51,292 bases of DNA from Bdellovibrio sp. 28-41-41 (GTDB taxonomy: Bacteria > Bdellovibrionota > Bdellovibrionia > Bdellovibrionales > Bdellovibrionaceae). The DNA is taken from assembly GCA_002256935.1 (NCBI GenBank), contig NCGL01000015.1, positions 1 through 51,292 of the forward strand, given 5' to 3'. The notes under the pieces were generated by a model. It was not told the origin of the DNA, did no database searches, and worked only from the letters and a program-made list of their open reading frames with translations. The translations under genes and the position numbers were made by a program. Positions 33,450-41,925 of the stretch are shown here, piece by piece (within the stretch, counting starts at the first letter, position 1; each line of letters begins with the position of its first letter).

Positions 33450-36400
33450 ATGTTAATAAGGAAATTAACATCGCTCTTGCTAATGACAGGGATTGTTTTT
33501 GCAGTCGCATGTCAAAAGAAAGACGATAAGAATGTAAACGGAATTTATGCTGACGAATTAAGAGATCCAGCGAAAATATTTAGCAACAGACCAACAGCGA
33601 TTGGTAAATTCGTTGCTCTTTTTAAACTTCAAACACCAAGTTTGTTTGAGGCTCTAAAAACAGATCAACTCAAAAAAACGGTAGATCCAGAGTTACTAGC
33701 TGAGATTGAAGCAGAACAAAAGGCTTTCATCAATGCTGTAAAAACATCGACCCCTGATGCCCTGGTCATGATGAAGTATAAATACATCGTCAACGGTATC
33801 GCTGTTTTGGTTTCTGTTGATGAATACAATAAAATCAGCAAATTCGCATCAGTAGCGAAAGCCGAAGCTGCTCAAACGTTTGCACGCCCTATGTTAGCTG
33901 AGACAAAGCAAAACGACTACGATATGGACCTGGCGAAAAACAATTCGGCTCTGTTTATCGGAACTAAATATGCGATGGACAAGAATATCAAAGGCCAAGG
34001 CATCCGCGTAGGGATCATCGATACCGGTATCGATTACACTCACGCGATGTTAGGTGGCAGCGGAAATGACACTGATTACAAAGCCATCAATCCCGGCGAA
34101 AAATCGAATATGTTTCCTAATCAAAAAATTGTGGGCGGATATGATTTCGTCGGAACCGATTTTGGTTCAGGAAAACCAGGTAGCCGTATTCCAAAGCCAG
34201 ATGGCAATCCCATCGATGAATTAGGTCATGGGTCGCATGTGTCAGGCACTGTAGCAGGTATCGGTGATGGTGTGTACTCATACGATGGTATCGCTCCAGA
34301 AGCTCAGTTGTACGCACTTAAAGTTTTCGGTGTTGAAGGTGGAACATCTGACGAAGCTGTTATCGCTGCTCTTGAATACTCAGCCGATCCAAATGGTGAT
34401 GGTAATATCGACGATCGATTAGATGTAGTGAACTTGTCATTGGGGTCTTCGTTCGGATCATCTCGTAACATGTACAACCTGGCGATCAAAAACTTAACTC
34501 AAGGTGGAACTGTCGTTGTAGCCTCTGCTGGCAATGCGGGCGATACAAGTTACATTGTGGGATCGCCTAGTATCACTGATGAAGCGTTGAGCGTTGCGGC
34601 CAGTGTAGACAGCATGGATCACAACTGGAAATTTAAAGGGATCGAGTTCTTTAAAGGTGCCGATTCTATGATCACTGAGTATGTGGAAGGCGCGATTTCT
34701 AAAAAAATTGCCGACACAACAGAAGTGAAAAGCAAACTGGTCTACATCGGTTTGTCTAATAAGGATTTAACCCCTGAACAAGCCGCAGCTCTTAAAGGCA
34801 ACACGGCCCTCATTGATCGCGGTGGCAATCCATTCTATGAAAAAATGAAACGCGCTGAAGATGCGGGTGCGATCGGTGTTGTTATGGTTAACAACCAAGA
34901 GGGCGCTCCATTTGTTATGGGCGGCGAGCCAGATGGTCCAACAGTGGCTATCCCTTCAGTCATGATCACTCAGCAGGTGGGCGAAGCGATCAAAAAAGAA
35001 GTGATCTCGGGAACAGACGTTTTGGTTCAGCTTAAGACTGCTAAAAAATTAGAGAAACCGGCCTTGATAGATACGTTAGCAGATTTTTCGTCACGTGGTC
35101 CGCGTGGTGAAGACTCTTTGATTAAGCCAGAAATCGCGGCTCCGGGTGAGATGATTATTTCAGCGGCGATGGGTAAAGGTAAATTAACGGTTCCGATGTC
35201 AGGTACCTCTATGTCAGGCCCACATATGGCCGGCGTGATGGCGTTGATGAAGCAGTTCTACCCAGAATTAAATGTGACTGAATTAAAATCAATTGTAATG
35301 GGTACGGCGACGTCCATTCATGATGAAAAGAAACAAGTTTACCCAGTCTCTAGAATGGGTGCCGGCCGTGTTCAGGTCGACAAGGCGTTGGCTTCAGCGG
35401 TAGCGACGCAACCAGCTTCGATCAGTTTGGGTGAAGTGTTAGTGGAAGCTAAAAAAGTAATGTACAAGGAAATCAAAGTTCGTAACGTACGCCCAGAGGC
35501 TGTAACGTTTGCAGTTGAATTTCAAGGGCATCCGGCTCTGTCTATCACAGGGGGGAACGTAACATTGCCGCCAAAAGGCGCCGGCGTGTTGGGTTTAAAA
35601 ATCGCGATTGATTCCAGCAAATTGAAAAATGGAATCGAAGAGATCGACGGGTTTGTTCTATTCACTCAAGAAGAAAAAGAAATTTTCCGTCTTCCTGTGC
35701 TAGCTGTTGTAAGAAAAGTGACTCAAATGTCAGCTCAGAATTTGAAAATCTTTGCAACATCGCAAGCCGACTCAGACGGTGCAATGTCTCAAGTAGATGT
35801 GAAAAACGAATCGTCACAAGACGGTGTTGTGGTTCCTATGAATTTAATTGCGGTAGATGCGCGTAAATATGTGAATCCATCGGATGCCCAAACAACATCA
35901 AAAGCGTGCGATATCCAGGCTGTTGGTTACAAAATCCTAGATGGTAAGATCTATTTCGGGTTTAAAATGTATCAACCACTGACGACTTGGTTTGCGTGCG
36001 AAATGTCGGTATTGTTTGATTCGGATGGTGATGGCAATGCCGATCAAGAATTGGCCGGCGTTCCAATGAATCGCTTGCAGGGTTTGCCAGCGGTAGGTCA
36101 GTTTTCTTCTATCTTGCTGGACGCAAACATTGCTAAAGCCATTCGTCAGCAATACGAAATCAGCGCAGCTCTTGGCAAGCCAGTTCAGCTTAGCTACGTA
36201 AAAGCCGTTGAAGACGTTCAGCCGATGATGCCTCTAAATCATTCAACGATTGCGTTGCTTGTTGCTGACATCTCTAAAATCCGTCCACAAAAGCAAACGG
36301 GGCAGGTGTCATTCAAAATCGCATCATCAAGCCTTGAAGAGTACAATGTTGAAGAAGACGATTTCTTAGGTGATGATGAAAAAGAATGGAGAAAACTGGA

Positions 36401-36599
36401 TCTGACTCCGGCGGGCCAAAGCTATGTATTCTCTGACTTAGCGGTTCCTATGACTCCTAAAACGCAAAAAGCTCTGACATTCACAAAAGGTCAGGGGGCT
36501 CAAGACTTGATGTTGTTAATGCCAAGTAACCGCTCGTTGAACAACAGCGCTACGCTTGACGAACAACTGGTAATTATGAAGCCAAGCTTCCAAAACTAA
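33450..36599 (+). CDS. Large lipoprotein subtilisin with protease-associated domain
   Basis: A 1049-residue S8 protease. Signal peptide ends in a lipobox-like VAVACQKK; ATG 33450 is chosen because GGGGGG lies just upstream and the lipobox then fits. About residues 30-160 look like a prodomain. The triad is D191 (GIIDTGIDYTH), H260 (GHGSHVSGT) and S587 (GTSMSGPHMAG). A protease-associated insert lies between H and S (NTALIDRGGNPFYEK, GAIGVVMVNNQEGAP). The last 450 residues are beta-rich, with an Fn3-like region and an Asp-rich calcium-type loop (DSDGDGNADQ). Membrane- or surface-anchored, it suits breakdown of large protein substrates. It stands alone before dinB. Confidence 0.93.
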   Translation: MLIRKLTSLLLMTGIVFAVACQKKDDKNVNGIYADELRDPAKIFSNRPTAIGKFVALFKLQTPSLFEALKTDQLKKTVDPELLAEIEAEQKAFINAVKTSTPDALVMMKYKYIVNGIAVLVSVDEYNKISKFASVAKAEAAQTFARPMLAETKQNDYDMDLAKNNSALFIGTKYAMDKNIKGQGIRVGIIDTGIDYTHAMLGGSGNDTDYKAINPGEKSNMFPNQKIVGGYDFVGTDFGSGKPGSRIPKPDGNPIDELGHGSHVSGTVAGIGDGVYSYDGIAPEAQLYALKVFGVEGGTSDEAVIAALEYSADPNGDGNIDDRLDVVNLSLGSSFGSSRNMYNLAIKNLTQGGTVVVASAGNAGDTSYIVGSPSITDEALSVAASVDSMDHNWKFKGIEFFKGADSMITEYVEGAISKKIADTTEVKSKLVYIGLSNKDLTPEQAAALKGNTALIDRGGNPFYEKMKRAEDAGAIGVVMVNNQEGAPFVMGGEPDGPTVAIPSVMITQQVGEAIKKEVISGTDVLVQLKTAKKLEKPALIDTLADFSSRGPRGEDSLIKPEIAAPGEMIISAAMGKGKLTVPMSGTSMSGPHMAGVMALMKQFYPELNVTELKSIVMGTATSIHDEKKQVYPVSRMGAGRVQVDKALASAVATQPASISLGEVLVEAKKVMYKEIKVRNVRPEAVTFAVEFQGHPALSITGGNVTLPPKGAGVLGLKIAIDSSKLKNGIEEIDGFVLFTQEEKEIFRLPVLAVVRKVTQMSAQNLKIFATSQADSDGAMSQVDVKNESSQDGVVVPMNLIAVDARKYVNPSDAQTTSKACDIQAVGYKILDGKIYFGFKMYQPLTTWFACEMSVLFDSDGDGNADQELAGVPMNRLQGLPAVGQFSSILLDANIAKAIRQQYEISAALGKPVQLSYVKAVEDVQPMMPLNHSTIALLVADISKIRPQKQTGQVSFKIASSSLEEYNVEEDDFLGDDEKEWRKLDLTPAGQSYVFSDLAVPMTPKTQKALTFTKGQGAQDLMLLMPSNRSLNNSATLDEQLVIMKPSFQN

Positions 36600-36614
36600 A
36601 ATATTTGTTGATGT

Positions 36615-36640
36615 GTAAATCATATGTAAGTATGATTTAC
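36615..36640. promoter_or_regulatory. Perfect inverted repeat at the dinB start
   Basis: GTAAATCATA (36615-36624) and TATGATTTAC (36631-36640) with a 6-base loop, ending two bases before the ATG of the polymerase gene. It could be an operator or a hairpin blocking the ribosome. It does not match the TTAC-N3-GTAA LexA site described for Bdellovibrio. Confidence 0.5.
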
Positions 36641-36642
36641 GC

Positions 36643-37773
36643 ATGGATCAAATCACACAGTCCTCATTGCAAGACTCTCTTTTAAATGAGGACTTTATCT
36701 CTAAATGGACTAAAAATCGCATTCTACATTTTGATCTGGATTGTTTCTACGCGGCCGTTGAAATGCGGGATAACCCAGCGTTAAGAAATGTTCCACTCGC
36801 CATCGGTGGCCCCGCAAATTCTCGCGGCGTTCTGTGCACCTCGAATTATCTAGCTCGCAGTTTTGGCGTGAAGTCAGCCATGTCTTCAAATTTAGCTGTG
36901 AAGAAATGTCCTAAGCTGCTAATTTTGCCGCCAGATTTTAAAAAATACAAAGCCGCCAGTCGGGCGGTTTTTGATATTTTCCATCAATACACAAATAAAG
37001 TGGAAGGATTGTCGCTAGATGAAGCTTTTCTGGATATCACCGATTTGTGCACTAGTAACTTTGCCAGCGATATCGCTCGAGAAATCAAAAAGAAAGTCTT
37101 TCAGCAAACGGGTCTGACAATTTCAGTAGGTGCGTCGTACAATAAATTCCTAGCAAAAGTAGCCAGTGATTGGATGAAGCCCGACGGTTTTTATGTCATC
37201 CCTCCGACACATCGCCAGCGATTTATGTCGGACCTAGATATCAAGTACATTTTTGGGGTCGGTCAGAAATCGCGTGAACGATTGAATGCAAAAAAAATAT
37301 TTAACTGCGCGGACATTCAAAACACCCCAATGGCTGATCTTAAGCAGATTTTTGGCAGCCGCTATTTAGATATGTTCTACATGAGTCATGGTATCGATTT
37401 TAGAAAAGTAGACGGCGAGGGTGAGCGTAAATCCTTTACTTGTGAACTGACCTTTAATGACGATGTCAAAGACCCCTTGATGCTGATGCAGCGATTGTTT
37501 CGCGTCTACAGCGAATGGCATGGTCGATTTCAGAAATGGCAGTCCAATGCAGAAGAGGCCGGTCCCAATGTCAGCACACTGGTGGTGAAGGTGAAGTACT
37601 TCGACTTTAAACAGACGACTCATGAGACTCGATTTCGCGGGGATTATTCTTTTGTAGAATTTCAAAAGTTACTTGAACATATTTTAGCTAAACGTGCGGA
37701 ACCTATTCGGTTACTTGGTTTAGGGGTGCGCTTGGGTAAAGCTGAAGAACATACTCAGATGACATTCCTATAA
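36643..37773 (+). CDS. dinB: Y-family DNA polymerase (DinB/Pol IV)
   Basis: A 376-residue translesion polymerase. D31 (LHFDLDCFYAAVE) and D126-E127 (LSLDEAFLD) are the metal-binding catalytic residues; GVLCTSNYLARSFGV is the finger region and SVGASYNKFLAKVASDWMKP the palm end. The last residues QMTFL fit a beta-clamp-binding peptide. The N-terminus has about 20 extra residues before the usual start, which is an odd but small extension; there is no methionine nearer the core. The start codon is two bases after a perfect inverted repeat. No other SOS gene is adjacent. Confidence 0.92.
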   Translation: MDQITQSSLQDSLLNEDFISKWTKNRILHFDLDCFYAAVEMRDNPALRNVPLAIGGPANSRGVLCTSNYLARSFGVKSAMSSNLAVKKCPKLLILPPDFKKYKAASRAVFDIFHQYTNKVEGLSLDEAFLDITDLCTSNFASDIAREIKKKVFQQTGLTISVGASYNKFLAKVASDWMKPDGFYVIPPTHRQRFMSDLDIKYIFGVGQKSRERLNAKKIFNCADIQNTPMADLKQIFGSRYLDMFYMSHGIDFRKVDGEGERKSFTCELTFNDDVKDPLMLMQRLFRVYSEWHGRFQKWQSNAEEAGPNVSTLVVKVKYFDFKQTTHETRFRGDYSFVEFQKLLEHILAKRAEPIRLLGLGVRLGKAEEHTQMTFL

Positions 37774-37794
37774 TTTAGGGGCTACGATGATCCC

Positions 37795-38607
37795 ATGTCG
37801 AAAATAGTTTTAGTAACAGGCGCTACGGACGGGATCGGAAAAATGACGGCTCAGCGTTTGGCAGCGGACGGATATGAAGTGATCATTCATGGTCGTGATC
37901 AGAAACGCGTCGATCAGGCCGTCGCTGAAATCAAAAAGCAAACGTCGGCGACTCTACATTCCAGTGTTTTTGATCTTAGCTCGCTAGCCGATGTTAAAGC
38001 CGGCGCTCTGGATCTGCTGAAGCGATTTCCTAAGTTAGACGTCGTGTTGAACAATGCCGGTACCTATCAGAAAGAACGCCAACTTTCCAAAGACGGCTTT
38101 GAGTTGACCATGGCTATCAATCATTTAGGGCCTACGTTATTGACCCTGCTTTTAAAACCGTCGCTAAAAAGCAGCCCTGCGGCCCGAGTGATCTTTGTCA
38201 GCAGTATTGCTCACAATCGTGGGCAAATGAAACAAGGCAACTATAACTTCGAGACCGGCTTTGGTGCCTATGAGGCCTATGCGACCAGTAAACTGGCCAA
38301 TGTGATTGCAACTCATAAATTAGCCGAAGCCTGGACGTCAGACAACATACCTATATATAGTCTGCATCCAGGGGTGATTACGACAAAGCTATTAAAGATC
38401 GGTTTTAACGTAACTGGCGATTCCGTCTATAATGGATCAAACACCAGTGTGTACCTGGCGACAGCGAACCTGCCCGCTAACTCTAATGGCGAGTATTTTG
38501 TCGATTCTAAGATTGCCCCCATTTTAGCATTAGCTAAAGATGAACAAGAAGCCGATGCCTTTTGGACATGGACTATGAACTCTCTTCAGCCGTTCCTTTC
38601 GAAGTAA
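37795..38607 (+). CDS. Short-chain dehydrogenase/reductase
   Basis: A 270-residue SDR enzyme: nucleotide-binding TGATDGIGKMTAQ at the N-terminus, NNAG (about residue 90), catalytic Ser in VIFVSSIAH and the YxxxK of AYEAYATSKLANV. The layout matches the retinol-dehydrogenase/WW-oxidoreductase-like subgroup acting on lipid or aromatic alcohols, but the substrate is not readable. It follows dinB by 21 bases with AGGGG upstream, so the two may share a transcript. Confidence 0.88.
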   Translation: MSKIVLVTGATDGIGKMTAQRLAADGYEVIIHGRDQKRVDQAVAEIKKQTSATLHSSVFDLSSLADVKAGALDLLKRFPKLDVVLNNAGTYQKERQLSKDGFELTMAINHLGPTLLTLLLKPSLKSSPAARVIFVSSIAHNRGQMKQGNYNFETGFGAYEAYATSKLANVIATHKLAEAWTSDNIPIYSLHPGVITTKLLKIGFNVTGDSVYNGSNTSVYLATANLPANSNGEYFVDSKIAPILALAKDEQEADAFWTWTMNSLQPFLSK

Positions 38608-38716
38608 AAACTGTCAAAACTTTAGACAATCGAGTGACCCAAAATTACGGGCTGTTGAAAACGTCTCAGAATGACACAGAATCAAGCCTGTAAAGGGTTT
38701 CCAGGGTGGGTCCCGA

Positions 38717-38733
38717 TTGGCACATCACTTGCC
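38717..38733 (+). promoter_or_regulatory. Sigma54 (RpoN) promoter of 38758
   Basis: TTGGCACATCACTTGCC matches the -24/-12 consensus closely, with GG (38719-38720) and GC (38731-38732) exactly ten bases apart. Predicted start is near 38743; GAGGAG follows at 38747 and ATG at 38758, giving a very short leader. No enhancer-binding site was identified upstream. Confidence 0.75.
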
Positions 38734-38757
38734 ATACTCTTATATTGAGGAGATTTT

Positions 38758-39441
38758 ATGAAACTCATGATTAAATCAGCTTTGGTGGTTTTTTTCGGTC
38801 TATTCTTGATGCTGGCTTCGTGCGCGAAGAAAAATAGTTCAGCTAGTAATAGAGGCGGAACAGCACCTCGCGGTGATCAAGCCGCAGCAGCGACAACAAA
38901 TGGGATGGGAATTACAAAGTGTTCTGACGGTGTCACATCAGCGGATGGACGAATCTTTGACGATTCCATGGGAACGATGTTCAGAACTAACTGGTCTAAC
39001 TTCTTCTCAGCAGTGATGGCCGATAATATGTTAGGTGACTTAAGCGGTGCAAGCTCATCGACTACAACAGGCGTGAATGTTTCCATCCAATTAAAAATCG
39101 TAAACAATCAATTGAGCCTAGCAGACACTAAATTAACGATGAGAGTTCAAGATAGTTTAGTTGGAACTACAAGCGCAGATGGCGGCGAAGTTTTAAAGTC
39201 CATCGTTGTTGATTTCACAAAAGCAATTGACGGTCGATTAACAAACGTTACCAATGGCACTGGACAATTCACAGTAGTGTTTGAAGACAGCTACGGGCGA
39301 GTGACTTTAACGGGTTCATTCAATCAAACTAAAGCAGAAGGTACAGTCTCTTTTGCCAATTCAGTGCATTATAATAACGAGACTCCGAAATCTGGAAATC
39401 TTGGTAAGTTCTCTCTGAATTCTTGTGGACTTTTCTACTAG
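38758..39441 (+). CDS. Sigma54-controlled lipoprotein, unknown function
   Basis: A 227-residue lipoprotein: signal peptide (SALVVFFGLFLMLASC, lipobox MLASC), a short Ser/Gly/Ala linker, then a beta-rich domain of about 170 residues (VNVSIQLKIVNNQLSLADTK, TGQFTVVFEDSYGRVTLTGS) with two cysteines (ITKCSD near the start and NSCGLFY at the end) that may close it. No family is recognised. A sigma54 promoter with a short leader makes its expression dependent on an enhancer-binding activator, unusual for a plain structural lipoprotein and suggestive of a stage- or nutrient-specific role. Confidence 0.75.
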   Translation: MKLMIKSALVVFFGLFLMLASCAKKNSSASNRGGTAPRGDQAAAATTNGMGITKCSDGVTSADGRIFDDSMGTMFRTNWSNFFSAVMADNMLGDLSGASSSTTTGVNVSIQLKIVNNQLSLADTKLTMRVQDSLVGTTSADGGEVLKSIVVDFTKAIDGRLTNVTNGTGQFTVVFEDSYGRVTLTGSFNQTKAEGTVSFANSVHYNNETPKSGNLGKFSLNSCGLFY

Positions 39442-39459
39442 AAGTTCTATTCTGCGAGC

Positions 39460-40545
39460 ATGGATCTAAACTATACATTTAATTGGCCCATGCTCGATAC
39501 AGTGGCCGGCGGAAAATCGGTCCTAGACATCCCAGGCCTTGAAATTGACGACGAAGATAAGGCCAATCTCTTCCTTCTTAGCTACGGTTTTGATTTCCAT
39601 AATGACAACGATCAGAAACGCCTTTGGTACTACCACCGCCGCGCGATTGTTCTTCTAACTGAAAAACTAAATTACCCACTATACGAAATCCCAGAAATCC
39701 TAGTCGACAGAAAAAAATTGATCGATATTCGAAAACTGCTTTATTTCTCATCACCGAAGAATGCAGCAAGTCCTGATTATCAGCGCTGGTCATGTGCTAT
39801 CTTAAAGTGCATGCACGTATTTGTGCATTCAGAGAATGATATGTTTAGTAACTTTTCCGAAGAAATTCAAAGCCAAGTGTTATCTGATTTTCAAAAATCG
39901 ATTTATCACAATGGCGAGACAAATAAAAAATATCTCAAAGCCGAGGCGGGAACACTGCCAGCGGTTGAGCTCATCGATTTTCAATACAAGCCGTTCAAGA
40001 CATCTTCAAGTACAGTTATCAAATTGCTCGCTCGTCCTGATGCTTTGGCGATGAAGGTGTTTGATAAACTCGGCGTACGTTTTGTTGTTAAGAACGTATA
40101 CGACGTATTTTCAGTCTTAAGATTTTTACTAGATAACAGCGTAATTTCATTTCCGCATATTATGCCGGATCAGTCGTCAAACAACCTGTGCCCTGTTAAA
40201 TTATTTCGCGAAACACTAGAGCAGTTCAAATACAACAATAATGGCATCGAAGATTTCAATGCGTTTTTTATTAAGCATTTAGAAAGTAATCGCCAGGAAT
40301 ATGAACTGATCAGAAAATTTAATCAGCAAACTCACGATGAGTTTAGATTTATCAAATTTATCACACGTAAATTGATTCACATCGATAAAGATGGGAAGAG
40401 AATCTACAACTTTTTCTTTCCTTACGAAGTGCAAATCATGGATGAAGTCTCTTACCAAAAAGTAACCAGCGGGCCTTCTAGTCATGACTCTTATAAAGAA
40501 CGACAAAAAGAATCTGCCCGAAACCGTCTGTTTTCGAGGACTTAA
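39460..40545 (+). CDS. Conserved cytoplasmic protein, possibly RelA/SpoT-like nucleotidyltransferase fold
   Basis: A 361-residue soluble protein. It may be of the type listed as TIGR04552, but I cannot confirm this. The middle reads like a divergent RelA/SpoT synthetase: VIKLLARPDALAMKVFDKLG then VRFVVKNVYDVFSVLRFLLD resembles the segment that places the catalytic acid before the 'dcY.vl' helix. The late PYEVQIMDEVSYQK resembles the EiQIrT strand. The N-terminal 120 residues are helical. Catalytic residues cannot be confirmed. It is three bases upstream of plsC, so the two are co-translated, hinting at a link to lipid synthesis. Confidence in function is low, in the gene high. Confidence 0.7.
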   Translation: MDLNYTFNWPMLDTVAGGKSVLDIPGLEIDDEDKANLFLLSYGFDFHNDNDQKRLWYYHRRAIVLLTEKLNYPLYEIPEILVDRKKLIDIRKLLYFSSPKNAASPDYQRWSCAILKCMHVFVHSENDMFSNFSEEIQSQVLSDFQKSIYHNGETNKKYLKAEAGTLPAVELIDFQYKPFKTSSSTVIKLLARPDALAMKVFDKLGVRFVVKNVYDVFSVLRFLLDNSVISFPHIMPDQSSNNLCPVKLFRETLEQFKYNNNGIEDFNAFFIKHLESNRQEYELIRKFNQQTHDEFRFIKFITRKLIHIDKDGKRIYNFFFPYEVQIMDEVSYQKVTSGPSSHDSYKERQKESARNRLFSRT

Positions 40546-40548
40546 TTC

Positions 40549-41292
40549 ATGCTATTACTGATCCGCTTGCGCTCGATTATTCTTGTGTTGCTCTATCCAA
40601 TTTACCTTGTCGTATTGTCTGGCATTTGTGTAATTTTGAATATTTTGTTTAATAATCGCAAAATAGATAATTTCATGGTGAAAGTTTGGGCTGGCGGAAC
40701 CTGCCGTATGTTTGGCGTGCGCGTGAAAGTGAATGGGGCAGATCGTGTTCCTAAAAAAACGGGTTGCATCTATGTTTTCAATCACGCTAGCTATTTTGAT
40801 ATTTGGGCGATGTCCGGTTATTTGCCGTCGTTTCGATTTGGATCTAAGGTTGAATTATTCAAAATTCCCGTATTTGGCTGGGCTCTTCGCCGGGTCGGAG
40901 TTTTGCCGATCGATCGTGAGCGCCGCGAATCTGTTTTTCGAGTGTATGCGGAAGCTAAAGCGAGAATTATCAAAGGTGATCGTTTTGCCCTAGCGCCAGA
41001 AGGCACTCGTCAGGATTCAGAAAAATTAGGTCCATTTAAATCGGGACCGTTTGTTTTAGCCATTCAATGTGCAGCGCCGCTAGTTCCTGTCATTGTTAGA
41101 AATGCTAGTCGCGTAATGTCTAAGCGAAGTTTTATTCCGAACTGGAATCGATGGACGGATGAAATTATTTTGGATGTGCTAGAGCCGATTGAGACCAGTC
41201 ATTTGACGGTCGATGCAAAGAAAGAGCTGATGGAAAGTACACGTGTAATTATGGCAGAAGCTCTTGAGAACCCAGACCGAAAGATTACCTAG
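40549..41292 (+). CDS. plsC: 1-acyl-glycerol-3-phosphate acyltransferase family
   Basis: A 247-residue membrane-associated acyltransferase that would add the second fatty acid to lysophosphatidic acid. One N-terminal helix pair (IILVLLYPIYLVVLSGICVI), then the HX4D motif NHASYFDIW, the arginine block VGVLPIDRERRES, and the EGTRQDSEKLGPFKSG motif that binds glycerol phosphate. All four acyltransferase blocks are present. It follows the 39460 gene with a three-base gap and ends at a strong bidirectional terminator. Another family member (lyso-lipid acyltransferase) cannot be excluded. Confidence 0.88.
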   Translation: MLLLIRLRSIILVLLYPIYLVVLSGICVILNILFNNRKIDNFMVKVWAGGTCRMFGVRVKVNGADRVPKKTGCIYVFNHASYFDIWAMSGYLPSFRFGSKVELFKIPVFGWALRRVGVLPIDRERRESVFRVYAEAKARIIKGDRFALAPEGTRQDSEKLGPFKSGPFVLAIQCAAPLVPVIVRNASRVMSKRSFIPNWNRWTDEIILDVLEPIETSHLTVDAKKELMESTRVIMAEALENPDRKIT

Positions 41293-41295
41293 ATA

Positions 41296-41326
41296 AAAAC
41301 TCCATGACATACTGTCATGGAGTTTT
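41296..41326. terminator. Bidirectional terminator between plsC and the glycine-zipper gene
   Basis: A perfect 14-bp stem (41296-41309 and 41313-41326) with a three-base loop; A run on one side and TTTT on the other serve both converging genes. Confidence 0.9.
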
Positions 41327-41396
41327 AAGTGCTAAACTAATTGCACTAAATACTTAGAACTATCGGAAGTTGTCGCAGACAACTATCTAAAATAGT

Positions 41397-41906
41397 CTAT
41401 CGGAAGTAAACTTCAGATGAACTCACTTCGTACCATGAACCGTTAGAGCGTTGGCATGTAGTGCCTGAACGAACTTCAGTGCGGCGACGTGAACTGATTT
41501 CACTGCGGTAGCTTCGGCAAACTTCACGTTGATTGCGGCGGTGGTAACCTTCACGAGTTGTCACGAATTGACCATGGGCGCCTGTGCGTGAACCGTATCG
41601 AGCGCCATCCCATGCAACGGGACGACCTACTGGAGCATACAAAGATTGCTCTTGAGCATCTCTGATAGCTTGTTGGTCAGCACGGTCTAAAGTGGCGCCG
41701 ATTGACGAACCAATAACTGCACCAGCGATAATGCCGATACCAGTTGCTAGAACATTACCGCTACCGCCACCGATTTGGTTACCGATAACACCGCCAATAA
41801 CGCCACCAATGATGGTGCCATTATCCTGTTTGCTGTCTAATGCTAGAACGTTTAACGATCCAAGCATTAAAGCTACGATCGAAAACATTTTGATAGTTTG
41901 TTTCAT
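41397..41906 (-). CDS. Glycine-zipper envelope protein
   Basis: A 169-residue exported protein: signal peptide (MFSIVALMLGSLNVLA), then a glycine-zipper segment (GGVIGGVIGNQIGGGSGNVL and GIGIIAGAVIGSSIGATLD), the pattern of Lpp-type surface antigens and outer-membrane glycine zippers. The C-terminal half is Arg/Ser/Tyr-rich with two cysteines (REVCRSY, TTCQRSNGSWYE), resembling the tail of RT0821-type surface proteins. Likely outer-membrane or periplasmic. It lies 19 bases downstream of the 41926 gene on the same strand, so probably in one operon. Confidence 0.8.
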   Translation of the reverse strand: MKQTIKMFSIVALMLGSLNVLALDSKQDNGTIIGGVIGGVIGNQIGGGSGNVLATGIGIIAGAVIGSSIGATLDRADQQAIRDAQEQSLYAPVGRPVAWDGARYGSRTGAHGQFVTTREGYHRRNQREVCRSYRSEISSRRRTEVRSGTTCQRSNGSWYEVSSSEVYFR

Positions 41907-41925
41907 AAACCCTCCTAATAAGGAA

